Shown here: one piece after another, positions 43,148-54,708 of the stretch | How positions within the stretch are numbered: the first letter of the stretch is position 1 | Layout: each line of letters opens with the position of its first letter | The notes under the pieces: generated by a model | What the model saw: only the letters and a program-made list of their open reading frames with translations | What the model was told of the DNA's origin: nothing | Databases searched by the model: none | Translations under genes and position numbers: made by a program | Source: Campanula takesimana | Lineage: Eukaryota; Streptophyta; Magnoliopsida; Asterales; Campanulaceae | Direction of reading: 5' to 3' | Assembly: GCA_026119855.1 (NCBI GenBank) | Contig: JAOWBW010001633.1 | Location: forward strand, 62,001 to 126,000 | DNA length: 64,000 bases

Positions 43148-45898
43148 GGAGGGAGGGAGGTGATCGAATGCGAACCAGAGCTGTTCGGCCATTGTTATCA
43201 AACTCATTTGGATCCATAGCACCACGTCGAAGCATCTTGTTCAGCAATAGATCATCTCCTCTCATGGCAGCAAAACAGAGACTGATAGGTACATCCATCT
43301 TTCCCTTTGCCAGCATGTGTTCTGTTTCTGCAAGAATCGACTCCATCACCGGGTCCTCTCGTTCTTTCAAATGCTGCATCCACAATTTAAAAAAAAAAGA
43401 TTAGCAAGAAGTTATGGTTTCTTTTCTTGCATGCTTTTGTATATGACTTGATATGTGTTACCTGAAGAACATTGTTCATGATGATTGTCCCGTCTCCAAC
43501 ATTGGTCTGAACAATATTTAGAAATGCAGTGCGGTTCAAGCGGAGTAGCTGACTCAATCGTTTAGTGCGAACTGTGAATAATTGTGGCCGATAACAAAGC
43601 ACCCCAATCTCACCACAGACATCCCCTGTCTTCAACTCCCCAACCACCTACAGAAGCTAACCTCATGATCTCAATATGCGAAAAACAACAATGAATTTTT
43701 GTGGCATTTTAGAAAAATAAAATAAAATAAAATACCTGCTCTATTCCATTCCTGTGTGTGATGAGATCCTGCAGCAAACAAGTAAAATTCAGAAGCTATC
43801 ATCTGAAAGCAATGGAAAAGATGAACAACTTGGAGGAGGACTTACAACTGCTCCGGTCACCAGAATGTACATGTTGGTTGGTGCTTCATTTTGCAACATC
43901 ACATCTTCCCTGGGAGGAAAATACTCTGGTTTCATCTCCGACACCTTCAACACAACACACCAAAGATTATATGGCCTCAAATACATCAGAAACAGCGAAA
44001 ATGAAGCAATGGCTGCAGGATTTTTACCAGTTGAAATAGCAAATCGTTTGATATCCCACGGAACAAGTACACTTTATCCACAAGTGAGTAGAAGAGAAAA
44101 TGTGAAATACTAGATTGAATGGCTTTAGGAAGCACATCAAGAATCTCTTGCTGCTGAAGACCTTCAGAGTCCGTCCGGTACTTCAAGCACAAGTGAGCCA
44201 GCATCTGATCTTGCAACCGCGTTGGAAGTTGATTCCTCTGTGCAAAACTCGAGGCTGCTTGAATCGAATCTCTCTGACGTATGTCCCAGAAAATGAACCA
44301 TGTCAGACAGAATAAATAAACGCAAAAAAAAAAAAAAGACATAATAAAATGACACTAACAAATTTCCTGGTTCGGCTAGTTCCATGAACAACTAAGTTAG
44401 TCATGTTTCCGATAATGTATGCACTGAGCCTCATGTTGAATAGCATGTAGAAGAGATCGAATAGCATCTCCTTTGTATTGACAGGGTGAAGATCTCCATA
44501 GCCGGTGGTTGTAACCGTGGTGATGGACCAGTACATTGATACCACGTAACGATCCCATATGCTTTCCTGATGGAAGTTCTCGTCGTGAAGTGCAAACCAT
44601 GTACTTGCCGGATCAGGATTACGCGCAGCAAGAAGGTAGAATACACACCCGCAACAATGAACTGCAAACAATGTAACCTGAAAAAAATCATCAAAAAAGC
44701 TTGATTAGATACACTATTCACATATCACTTGTTTCTTCCATAAAACAATAACAACAAGAACAACAACAACAAACAAGAAAGTCTTAAAAATGTAAGCTTT
44801 GAAACCCGAACCCAAATGTAGCTATAGTTCCTATCTTTCTCCAATCTGTTGTTAAAGTTTTTAACATAACCAAAGTCAGAATTGCAAATAAAATTTGCAG
44901 TACTACCTACTCCTTCCGTCGTAAAATAAATGAATGACCTTTCTCGATTTATGACACTCTGAAAAGTTGACTTTTGATTGTAAAAAATCATAAATTTCCT
45001 TGTTATCTGCTTTCAAAATCTTAGTTTTGCAAGTGTAAAATGAATTTTGAAAAACCAAAATTAGTAAAAGGTCAGTTAAAGACACATTTTGGGATAAAAA
45101 AGTCATTCATATTAGGATAGAAAAGGTCATTAATTTTTTGACAGAAAGGGTCATTCATTTTGGGACTGATATAGTATGTGCCAAGAAATTAACCTTGACA
45201 ACACAAGTAATTTGGTATTTAGGTACCTTGCAAACATGGCACTGACACGACGAAGACGCCAAAGGCGAAGGAGACTGAAGTACCCATAGGCTTGAAGGTT
45301 GTCAGGCAAAGCTTTACGAGCAAGCTCAGAAGGGATGGTGGCTATAACGTCGAGAATAAACCAGGTCTTCAAATACCTCCATGCAATAAGCTTATGATTA
45401 TCAACTAGAAGATAAGTAGCTTTATCCAAGAAGGCAACAAAGAAGGTTAGGACAATGTCAATAGCGAAAAAGCCATTGACAATATTGTCCGCGATAGAGA
45501 GAACATGGTTGGGTTTCTGTAAGAATCCAAATTCAAACGGAGACACCCACGCCGTGTAGAAGACCAAGAGTAGAAGAAATGTCTGCCAACCTCTGCCAGA
45601 TTCAACACAAGAAATCCTCAGGCCACAATTCAAAAAGTCCATTTTTGTTTTTGATTAGTATAGCAACTTCAACAGAAGCTGATATGGAATATAGTGTGTG
45701 TACAGAAAAGATATCGAAAAAGGAGGACCTGTAACGACGATCAAAAGGGGAGATAATGGAACGGCGAAGCTTGGTTGGTTTACGAGTGGTATGGGCACCG
45801 AGAGAAGGGAGAATCCCCATGCTCATGTTGTTGTATGAGCTTCGTTCATCCATTGATAACATTTCCAGTTCCTTATCCGCTTCCTTCCCTCCCCACAT
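41992..45898 (-). CDS. AKT1-like: Shaker-type inward-rectifier K+ channel, AKT1 group
   Basis: Twelve exons (minus): 45898-45729, 45592-45227, 44845-44788, 44677-44360, 44273-44028, 43944-43846, 43768-43736, 43647-43462, 43373-43176, 43091-43016, 42907-42338 and, in a shifted frame, about 42311-41992; roughly 880 residues, near AKT1 length. Start MWGGKEAD fits the family. Domains: S1-S4 in exon 2 (S4 [16 protein letters not shown]); pore [18 protein letters not shown] in exon 4; cyclic-nucleotide-binding domain in exons 5-8; ankyrin repeats in exons 9-11 ([25 protein letters not shown]); KHA domain in exon 12, ending [15 protein letters not shown]. Such channels take up K+ at the plasma membrane, for example in roots. 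Two faults: the intron 3 donor position reads TTAAGA where GTAAGA is expected, and exons 11 and 12 join in frame only by a 26-nt intron. It may be a decaying or mis-sequenced allele. Confidence 0.88.
43113..43161. repeat. (GT)n(GA)n(GGGA)n microsatellite in channel intron 9
   Basis: A run of GT units passing into GAGAGA and GGGAGGGA, within the intron between the two first ankyrin exons. Confidence 0.85.
44910..45174. mobile_element. Stowaway-like MITE in channel intron 2
   Basis: CTCCTTCCGTCGTAAAATAAATGAATGACC at left and GGTCATTCATTTTGGGAC at right, flanked by TA, 265 bp. Confidence 0.75.
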
Positions 45899-46661
45899 TT
45901 TCCCCTTGAGTTTCTTGGACGACACCAATATTTTATCTCATCAGTTAATTATCAGCCTTTTTCAAGTCACCAAAATCATCTCATCGCGCGATCCCTTTGT
46001 TTTGTTTCCTATGGTTTCTCCAGCTTCATAGAATTATGTTTGTTTGTTCCACATTATGCTCTTTCGCTCGCGTTTTGACACGCGCATTTATTTTCCTCCT
46101 TTTTCTCTATCCAGGTTTGGGGCTATGTCCGACAAGACAAGAGAGATTTCCCTCATATCAGGGGACCTCCTTTGCATCCAACTTAGTCCATGAAATTATC
46201 TGTCTACTGGGTATATATATGTATGTGAATATACACAATTGACATCCACAAAAATCATTTTTGTCCTAGATGAACTTTTAATCAAAATTAAGAGCAAATT
46301 TCGCTATTCATTTTCGGACGGAGGAACTCTTTCTGTCTGTCTGTCTGTCTTAACATAATGAATACTTTCTCGAACCAATGATGTTTCTACTTTTTTTTTG
46401 TAGCTACTTTTTTTTAGCTACTTTGATCAATAATTTCAGGTTAATATAATTATTCTAATGAATATCTAAAATTTGTTACTAATGGTATTTATAATGGTGT
46501 GTCAATAAAATATTTTAAATGTTCACTTGAATAATTAAATTAAAACTAAATTTATTTGTCAAAGTATTTTATCTTAACAATAAAAAAAGTGAGAAGATCC
46601 TCTCGAGAAATAAGAAGTATTTAATTTCTTTTAATCGAAGTTCGTTTAAGGAAGGAGGGAG

Positions 46662-46662
<1 letters not shown>
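45899..46662. other. Upstream region of the channel gene
   Basis: No coding sequence. It contains a TCTG microsatellite (46329-46350) and a decayed MITE (about 46310-46660, inverted AATTTCAGGTTAATATAATT arms). I do not see a convincing promoter element. Confidence 0.5.

Positions 46663-46702
<40 letters not shown>
46663..46702. repeat. (TA)n microsatellite
   Basis: About 40 bp of TA repeats adjoining the inverted-repeat element at 46703. Confidence 0.95.
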
Positions 46703-46706
<4 letters not shown>

Positions 46707-47009
46707 CGCGCTCCTGTGAGAACCATTTTATATGAGAACCGTGAGAACCAATCATAACCATTAGATTAGAAAAAAATATCAATGGTCCAGATAGTAGATA
46801 TATTGGATACACTTGGATACATTAGTTAATTTTCGAAAAACAATTGGATACATCATTGGATACATTCCTGGAATTGGATACATCATTAGATACATTACTA
46901 GGATACATTAGGTAAAAACTAATGTATCCAATGTGCACTTGGATACATCATTGGACACATTAAGTTCTCACGTTTCTCACGATATTTAGGTTCACACAGG
47001 AGCACGACC
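46703..47009. mobile_element. TA-flanked inverted-repeat element with GGTCG(C/T)GCTCCTGTG ends
   Basis: 307 bp starting GGGTCGCGCTCCTGTGAGAACC and ending with the near complement GGTTCACACAGGAGCACGACC, flanked by TATATA. The interior is built of repeated TTGGATACATTA-type words. It has no coding capacity. It lies in TA-microsatellite DNA on both sides, so the true duplication cannot be measured. Confidence 0.7.
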
Positions 47010-47109
47010 ATATATATATATATATGAACCACTTTACTCCCTCCGTCCCATTATCATATTTAACTTGTCTCATTATCATTTAAAGAATGTCTTTTACTTC
47101 TGTAAACAT

Positions 47110-47799
47110 AAGTGTTATAAAAACTGGGGTAGACGCCCGCTTAGGCGCCAGGCGGGGTTCAGGCAACACGATTTTCCACTAGGCGGTAAAATTAGGCGTT
47201 AGGCGGTCTAGGAAGAGTAGGCGGTCTTGGTGGATTTAGGAGGGGTTACACGGGCTTAGGCGGTTTTAGGCGGATTCAGTGAAAAAAAAGATTTGTTCAT
47301 ATTTTATCAATGTACTACTACGGTCCGGCCACAAATATAAGCAAAACAACATAACTCTACACATATTAAGAACTTAGTTAAAGTACTTTAATTAACTTGA
47401 TTTTATTAAAAAATATTTAAATCACTAAAATTTCTGCACATTAAATAACCATGGTTGCTCTAAAACAAATGTCATTTTATAAGAATTGAAAATCAAAACA
47501 AAATATATAAGATTGAACTTGACTTAACTTTAGTTTATGTTGTGGATGATAAAATAAATTTATGATTTTCATATTATCTATGCTTTTTGTTTGTAAACTA
47601 TCGGCCCCGCCTAAGCCCGCTTAAAATGTATTATTATTTTTTGACAAATAGAAAAATAAGTGACATTATTTTTTGAATAATTATATATAATTATAGATTT
47701 ATAAAAAAATTAAAATGCACTAATTTCTCGGCCACGTCTCCGCCTAAGCACTAGGCACAGCTTCGCAGCCTAGCGACCGCATCTATTTTTAGAACACCG
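47110..47799. mobile_element. Non-autonomous hAT-type element with CGCCTAGGCG-like sub-termini
   Basis: 690 bp flanked by GTAAACAT on both sides (47102-47109 and 47800-47807), with inverted ends GTGTTATAAAAA / TTTTTAGAACAC. Sub-terminal blocks are rich in TTAGGCGG and GCCTAAGC words. The AT-rich centre has no open frame. The 8-bp duplication indicates hAT transposition. Confidence 0.83.
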
Positions 47800-47807
47800 G
47801 TAAACAT

Positions 47808-48479
47808 CACTTTATATCATAGTAAAATTACACTATCTATGTCTTTTCAAAATATTGTTATTAAAAGCACAATAACAATAATTTTCTAGGAAGCATTTTT
47901 GCAACAAATTGATTAAACCAGTTTATTTATTTAACACAGGGTTGAATTCAAAACCCTTTTGGGCAAGTCCTGCAACCTCTTCTTTGAAGATTCCTAAGGA
48001 TCCAAAAGCAGTGGCTTGTTTCAATTGCTGATAGACCAAAAGTCCCAAAATTGTCAACCTCAAAAAAGTGCCCTATAAAATTACTGGTACGAGAGAATTC
48101 TTCTAAAAACAAGAATTAAGCGAGGTTCATGTCCAAGTATTAATTTTCATGTGAGAATGTCTATTTTTTGTCAATAGATATTGCAACAAATCCAACACAT
48201 ACACAGGTGTGTATTGTGTATGAATCAACATCAAATGTCTACAATGTCGACTCCTATCAATTGCTGATCTTTCTATCTTTCTATGATAAAATTTGTTGTA
48301 ATATCATTGCCCAAGTTGTTTATTCAATTTTATTGATTTTGAGGTATATTTAAATTTTTTTAAATAAGTTGATGTATAAGTAAATTTTTTATTCTCTTCC
48401 GAATGTTCAATTTTTTTTTCTTTTATCTAAAAATAAATTAAACATATATTTTGAATAAAGATGTTGGGTATTCCTACTT
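47808..48479. other. AT-rich intergenic DNA before the right stack
   Basis: No recognisable gene or repeat end. AT-rich, with short open frames only. Confidence 0.45.
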
Positions 48480-49233
48480 GCAGAAAATATTATTAATCAA
48501 AATTGACATTGGTGGGAAGGTACATACTTATACAGCTAGGCTTGTAGCAAAAGGCTATCGGCAGATCCATGGCATAGACTGTAATGAAACATTTTCGCCC
48601 GTAGTAATGATCAAGTCCATAAGAATTTTACTTGCCATAGTCGTATATTACAACTACGAGATATGGCAAATAGATGTCAAAACAACATTTCTTAACGGGA
48701 AATTACTTGAGTATGTAAATATGATGCAACTTGAAGGTTTTGTTAATCCAGAGAATTTTAATAAAGTATGCAAGTTGCAGAAATCCATCTATGTATTGAA
48801 GCAAGCTTCTTGGAGTTGGAATCTCCATTTTGTTGAATCAGTCAAAGAGTTTGCCTTCACCAAGAACAAAGTTGAGCCTTGTGTACAAGAAAATTAGTGG
48901 AAACATAGTACTATTTTTAGTGTTATATGTCGATGACATACTAGTCATTGGAAATGACATTCCTGCACTTCAGACTTTGAAGACTTGGTTAGGAAAATGT
49001 TTCTCAATGAAATGTATGGGAGAAGCCGCCTATATCCTTGGTATCAATATCTATAGAGATAGATCTAAAAGGATGATTCGTTTAAGTCAAAGTACTTACA
49101 TTGACAAGGTTCTTAAGAGATTCCGCATGGTTAATTCTATGAGAGAAAACTTGCCAATGGGCCATTGCAGCACTCTAAGAAAGACTCAATATCCTAAGAC
49201 AAATGATGAGAAAACTTGAATGAGATTCCTAAT
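48480..49233 (+). pseudogene. Copia-3 reverse-transcriptase fragment
   Basis: Begins near KKIDIGGKVHTYTARLVAKGYRQIHGID and continues through NETFSPVVMIKSIRIL, a frameshift near 48890, and the YVDDILVIGND box to KTQYPKTNDE. It then reaches a stop and is cut by the Tat-A LTR at 49234. It matches Copia-1 RT closely and is the left edge of the right-hand stack. The remainder of this Copia should lie beyond the Tat elements, outside the window. The left boundary has no LTR, so the 5' part was lost. Confidence 0.85.
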
Positions 49234-50232
49234 TGTAGACACCCCGCCTTGGACCGCTCACCCCGATTGCACATTTGATTTCGTGTTTCTTCTTGTTTTA
49301 AGTGTTTTTCGTTAGTTTCTGTTACTTCCATTAAGTTTCTGGCTGACTCCGTTAAGTCCAGGGACTAAACTAAATAACAGTTCTAACTTTTCAGTACATT
49401 CTGTCAAAATTGCCTTTTCAGAGTCGCGCGCCTCCGCCTCCATAGGTGAGACGCGTGCGCCTTCCGCCCCAAAGGCCGGAGGCGCGCGCTTCTGGGCGTC
49501 AGTTATAGATTCTCTCCAAGAATCCTCCCCTTGCTCAATTTACAGGATTTTTCCCGGGAATTCCCTCTTTGTGACTCTGTTTTGGCACCAAAAAACATCT
49601 TCTTTTCAACTATAAAAACCCCCCTTCTTCACCATTTTGAAAGGAGGAAGTTTTAGAACTCTTTTGGACACTCTTTTTAGCACAACAAAACTATACCAAA
49701 AGCTCTTTAGGCACTTCCAGGGCATTTCTCCAAAGAAGCTATCAAAGTACTAAAAGTTTAGGTATTGTTCTTACTCTTTCTCCTCTCTACTCATCTCCAT
49801 CTCTTCTTTTATTTTTATATCAAAGTGTGCAATCACTCAAACCATTTTGGGACGTGACACCAAAGGCCACTTCATAACATTGAAGTTGGCCAAAGAGTTA
49901 TCTCCCCATATTCAACCCCTTTTTAACCCCTTAAATCTCATTTTTAAAGTATAGGAAGAACAAATTTTTTATCATGTAGATTATGAACGAGAAAGACCAA
50001 CGTTAGTTGGGCGAAATTGGTGTTTAAGTACTTCTCATTTCGTAACCTAACCCCCGAACCACAATACAAGAATCTCTGGTTTTCGTAATAAAATTTAGGC
50101 TAAGTATTAGGTTTTTCTTATGTTCCTCTAAAACATAGGTGGAGACTCTAAACTCTAAAAAAATAGACACCCTAGGATAATCAGCCCGCTCCTAGCCTGA
50201 GGCGCGTGGGTTGCCCGCCCCGAGGTATCTAC
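49234..50232 (+). repeat. Tat-A 5' LTR (about 999 bp)
   Basis: Starts TGTAGACACCCCGCCTTGGA and ends GAGGTATCTAC; the last A of the usual TATCTACA is missing. It is nearly the same subfamily as the Tat-C LTR (54709-55705), in opposite orientation. Confidence 0.88.
49423..49500 (+). repeat. GC-palindrome cluster in the Tat-A LTR
   Basis: GTCGCGCGCCTCCGCC, GACGCGTGCGCC and GGAGGCGCGCGCTTCTGG within 80 bp. The same core recurs in the leader at 50326-50366 and 50507-50586. Confidence 0.72.
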
Positions 50233-50250
50233 GTGGCGACTCTGCTGGGG
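50233..50250 (+). other. Tat-A primer-binding site
   Basis: GTGGCGACTCTGCTGGGG directly after the LTR. This sequence is the usual primer site of Ogre/Tat-type elements and fits the 3' end of a tRNA whose acceptor stem starts GACUCC, consistent with the tRNA-Arg reported for Ogre; the tRNA identity is from memory. Confidence 0.75.
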
Positions 50251-51527
50251 ACGTTTGAGGGTTAAACTTGCATATTGTTCATAATCTACAGTTTTTGGGC
50301 ATTCTGGTTCCTGGTGGTGGGAAGCGTGCGCCTCTAGCCTTCTTGGCCTAAGGCGCGCGCGTCTCACATCAGTAGCCAGAATCGCCCACCTCCTATGTGT
50401 TCTTCCTATTGTTCATTTTTTGTGCTAATCACTTCTGCAGGGGTTCCAAAATTTGTTCAGGACCAGGGCAATCCCCTGAGTCCAAAGTGTCTGACAGGTT
50501 TACCAAGAAGCGGGCGCCTCTCAGTTACTATGCGCAATACGCGCGCTTCCCGTTGCACAGGCCAGAGGCATGCGCTTCTAGGCAGTTTTTCCAGAAAATG
50601 AACAGATCCCCAGAACTGGACAAAATGATGAGGTGTGGGCACAGTTGCCTGCATCAGGACTAATTTGGACCCCCTTAACTGTTTTTATGTGCTCTTTTTA
50701 TCGGTCACACGGGTGATTCGAAAGTTGTAATTACGTGTTTATTTGCTTCTCTTTTGTTAAAAAAAAGATTTTTTTGTCAAATTTGTTGGACCCCACACTA
50801 CATGCACTAAACTCTTATGAATTGCTCACTATCGAGTTGTACATGTTCATGACCCCAAACCTATCGAGGCCCGTCCTAGAGAGTTTCAAGCTCCACCAGA
50901 CCTTGACTCTCTCGAAGTGGTAAACCTCAGCCCGTGGCGTAGTTCAGGACTACATGACGGGGGTGATCTTTAAGCCTCTCTTTAGCCGAGCACAAGACAA
51001 CACATTCTAGCTAGGGTCTAACACTCCGTGACCAAGTCGGTTTTCACGTGCCGAGATTTCCCTAAACTAATGTTTTCAAATTATACATGCCGTTTCCAAA
51101 AAAAACAAGTGGTTATTATGGACAAAATAAAATCCGTCCCCTCATGCATGCTTTACTACATTAATTTAGTTTAATCCTGTCATGTGTAGGATTCACAACC
51201 GTGGTGGAATCTGATGAGTATATGGGACCGTGAGAAGGTCTATATACTAGTGTGACGATTCCACTATTTTCTTAGAAACCCCAAAAGGGACTCCGTCCCT
51301 CCGACTTATATATATATAAAAGAAAGAGTCATTTTCTTTATGTGGTTCGAGTCGTGTGCTCACTTTGATTTAAAGCCTATTCATGGACCGAATGTGTTAC
51401 TCAAGACTGACAAGGGCCTCTTTTTCAATTTAGGTCCGATTGGTACTTACCGCATCTACCGAGACTCAGCAAACCGGCTAGTTCGTGAATTGATTTCTCC
51501 GACAACTCCAACAACATCAATGGACGG

Positions 51528-52761
51528 TGTAGACACCCCGCCTTAGACCTCTCACCCTGATTGCATACATAGTATTTTTATTTAACTTATTTTCGTTAAT
51601 TTCTGTTACTTCGGTTAAGTTCCTAACTGATTCCGTTAGCTTTGGACTAAACTGAATAACAGAGTTAACTTTAGAGTCATTCCTGTCATTCTGTCTTTTC
51701 CTTCCCGCGGGCGCCTCCGGCACTGCTTGTGGGCTGCGCGCGCGTCTCGCCCCTAAATCCGGACTCGCGCGCCTCCCGTTATGGCAGTAACGGATTGCAC
51801 CTTATTTCCCCCCCTTTTCTTATTTACAACCTCTCTTCTTTATTTCAAAATCCCCTTCTTGATCATAAACATTAAAAACTTTTTATTTGTAACCTCCCAA
51901 TCCCACATTTCTAGCCTTCTCTTAAAAATAAACATTTTATTTTATTTATTATTTTATTTATCTTATTTTTGATTGGTCAATTCCATTTCACATGGATTGA
52001 TCATCTTTTCCCTCCAACCTTTCCCTCCTTTTTTACCTATAAAAAGGACCTTCTTGGTTCATTTCAAGGGACCCCCAATTTGAGACTTGAACCTAAACTC
52101 TACACAAATTCTCTCAAACACATTTCTCTACAAAAACTCTACACAAATTGTTGCACAACAATTTCTCTACAAACAACTCCATCTCAAGTCAAAGTTCAAG
52201 TCTTCTTTCTCCTTCTAAAGGTACAACTTTTCTTCTTCTTATTTTACTTGTCTAGTAATGTATGCAATCCCCATCAATTGGGACATGACTAAATGACCAC
52301 TTTACTACATTAAAGTTGGTTAAGGTTATCTCCCTACATTCCAACTCTACTTTAATTTCCCCATTTCATTTATTAATGTAATTGCTAGCATAGTTGTTAC
52401 ATGTAATCTTTAGCAATTAATTAAACAAAGCAATTCTCTTTTATTTCCCCTTTCTTTCCCTTGTAATTGTTAGCACTTTTCTCAAATTATTGAAGGACAT
52501 TTAACATTAGAACACCAATAGTAGCAAGACCCGCGTAAGCAGGGCGGAGTGGGTGTTTAAGTACTTCCCACTCCGTCACCTAACCCCCGAACCCTTCTCT
52601 CCCGAATCTTTGGTTTCGTAATATTAAAATAGGCTATTTCTTAGGTTTTTCTTATGTTCCCTTAATAACATAGGTGGCGACTCTAACAAATTAAAACAAG
52701 TTAGACATCCTAGGATAATTCACCGCTCTAGCCAAGTTGTGGTTTTCCCGGGGTATCAACA
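51528..52761 (+). repeat. Tat-B 5' LTR (1234 bp)
   Basis: Starts TGTAGACACCCCGCCTTAGA and ends CGGGGTATCAACA, followed at once by the primer-binding site GTGGCGACTCCGCTAGGGA (52762-52780). A GTGGCGACTCT copy lies 88 bp before the real one (52674-52684). GC palindromes are at 51705-51780. Confidence 0.9.
51705..51780 (+). repeat. GC-palindrome cluster in the Tat-B LTR
   Basis: CCGCGGGCGCCTCCGG, GCTGCGCGCGCGTCTCG and ACTCGCGCGCCTCCC. Matching clusters occur in the Tat-B leader at 52861-52905 and 53045-53121. Confidence 0.7.
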
Positions 52762-52780
52762 GTGGCGACTCCGCTAGGGA

Positions 52781-53937
52781 TGATTTAGAGGGTTAAACTT
52801 GCGTTTCTTACTTTTGGTGTTCTTATATCTGTTTTTTGGGCATTCTGGTAAAAAGGGTTGGAAGCGCGTGCATCTGTCCTTCATGGCCTAAAGCGCGCAC
52901 GTCCGACCCCAATTATCAGAATCGCCCGCCTTCCTTCTCGTCCTTCAATTACATGTTATTGTGCTAACAAGTTTCTGCAGGGGAAAAAGTTATTATTTAG
53001 GGCCAAGGCAATCCCTTGAACCCATGAGTTTGCAGGTACTGCCCAGAATCGGGCGCCTCGACCTCTCTCGCTTGGAGGCGCGCGCCTCCCACTCTCACTG
53101 CCCAACGCGCGCGCTTCTGGGCAATTTTCCAGAAACAGAACAGTGAACAAAATGCACAGAATGACAGTGTGTGGGCACCGGGCCTGCACATAAATTCTTT
53201 TACTTTCTGTTTATTTTATCGGTCACAAGGGTGATTCGAAAGTTGTAAATATGTGCTTATTTGTTTTTTTTCTTTCTTTAAAAAAAAAATGTTTTGTCAC
53301 TTGGCTTGACCTCCCACTACATGCACATATTCTTATGAATTGCTCACTATCGAGTCACACAAGTTCATAACCCCAAACCCGTCGAGGCCCGTCCTAGAGA
53401 GTTTCAAGCTCCACCCGACCTTGACTCTTTCGAAGCGGTAAACCTCAAACCGTGGCGTAGTTCATGACTACATGCCGGGGGTGACCTTAAGCCTCTCTTT
53501 AGCCGAGCACAAGCCAACACCTTCTTAGTCTAGGTTCTAACACTCTGTGACCAAGTCGGTTTTCGTGTGACGAGATTTCCCTAAACTAATGTCTTCAAAT
53601 CATACATGCCAAGTGGTTATCATGGACGAAAATAAAAAATCCGTCCCCACATGTATGCTTTACTACATTAATTTAATTTAATCCCGTCACATATAGGTAT
53701 CACAAGCGTGGTGGAATCCGATGAGTATATGGGACCACGAGAAGGTCTATATACTAGTGTGACGATTCCACTATTTTCATAGAAACCCCAAAAAGGACTC
53801 CGTCCCTCCGACTTATATATAAAAAAAAAAAATTCCTTATGTGGTTGAGTCTTTTTCTTGTTTGCGGGTTAAATAATTTTACCCAAAAGGTGTTTGTGGG
53901 GCCATCCTAAGATCAACCGTGTTCTTCAATAGCTCCA
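52781..53937 (+). other. Tat-B leader
   Basis: 1.16 kb without coding. Two GC-palindrome groups (52861-52905; 53045-53121, including GGAGGCGCGCGCCTCC), then sequence shared with the Tat-A leader (CGGTCACAAGGGTGATTCG, GACTCCGTCCCTCCGACTT). The gag ATG follows. Confidence 0.65.
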
Positions 53938-54708
53938 ATGGCTTCCGACAGCAACAACAACGGTGACAATCTTTCCCAGTCCAACGAGGATATAGCCGAC
54001 ATGATCAAAGCACTGAAAGGACAAATTGATGCACTCGCCGAGAATGCCCGTCGCAAGGATGATTTGTGGCAAGCCCGTCACAAGCATGAGAGAATGACCC
54101 ATAAAAAAGAATTTGCTAAGCTCGAGAACCAATTGAAGGAGCTCACAAATGAAAGGAAAATGGTCCAAAGCATTGATAACAGTTTGGTCAACACTCTCAT
54201 GGCATACATTGACCAACGTTTTAGTGGGCTAAACTTGAACAAAGGCCCAAGCTCTGATCTCCATCAAGCTTCTCTTCTCATGAGCACTATGGTGGCCCTT
54301 CCCGAGAAATTCAAGATGCCCGATATTGGCAAGTTCAAGGGAAACTCTTGTCCCAATGCTCACTTCGACTCCTACATTTGGGCCATGCTACCGAAGAAAG
54401 TGTCTCCTCAAATAATGGCACAATGCTTCCCACTCACTCTTAATGGGGTCGCAAAAGATTGGTATATGGGTCTCCCGGTTTCCACCCGCCTCAATTGGGA
54501 TGCCGCTATGCTTGCCTTTAAGTCACAATATGAAGGCAATTACATGCACCGTCCCATGAAGAAAGAATTGGAGAACACCATGCAAGAGGGCAATGAATCA
54601 TTTGGGGACTTTTCTCGCCGTTGGAATGACAAGTTAGCCGAGATTGTGGATAGACCCTCAATGAAGGAACAAATGGACATCTTCTTGAAATGTTTGACTT
54701 TGGACCAC
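53938..54708 (+). CDS. Tat-B gag, N-terminal part
   Basis: 257 codons of a Ty3-type Gag, read from ATG in a good context (CCAATGGCT). An acidic, asparagine-rich start is followed by a charged helical stretch (residues 30-85, KEFAKLENQLKELTNER, probably coiled coil). The retrotransposon gag core runs from about 120 (FKMPDIGKFKG) through the tryptophan-containing LTLNGVAKDWYMGLP block to DFSRRWNDKLAEI. It stops at FLKCLTLD where the Tat-C LTR begins; the zinc-finger end should continue beyond the right of the window. There is no stop before the junction, so the frame was open when Tat-C inserted. Gag forms the particle shell and packages the element RNA. Confidence 0.88.

Larger units (their letters stand above)
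49234..51527 (+). mobile_element. Tat-A, 5' part of a Tat-type element
   Basis: 5' LTR, primer-binding site and leader, cut by the Tat-B insertion at 51528. The leader (50243-51330) aligns in blocks with the Tat-B leader (for example ATCGGTCACACGGGTGATTC, ACTCCGTCCCTCCGACTTATATA). The last 200 bases (51340-51527) hold an open frame I do not recognise, in place of the gag start seen in Tat-B. Confidence 0.82.
51528..54708 (+). mobile_element. Tat-B, 5' part of a Tat-type element
   Basis: 5' LTR, primer-binding site, leader and the first 770 bases of gag, cut by Tat-C. It inserted into Tat-A in the same orientation. Confidence 0.88.

Noticed and set aside
44303..44677. T-T-G-Y-G-D pore motif of the channel as an unusual selectivity filter
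   Set aside because: Threonine before GYGD is common among plant Shaker channels such as KAT1, so it is not evidence of altered selectivity.
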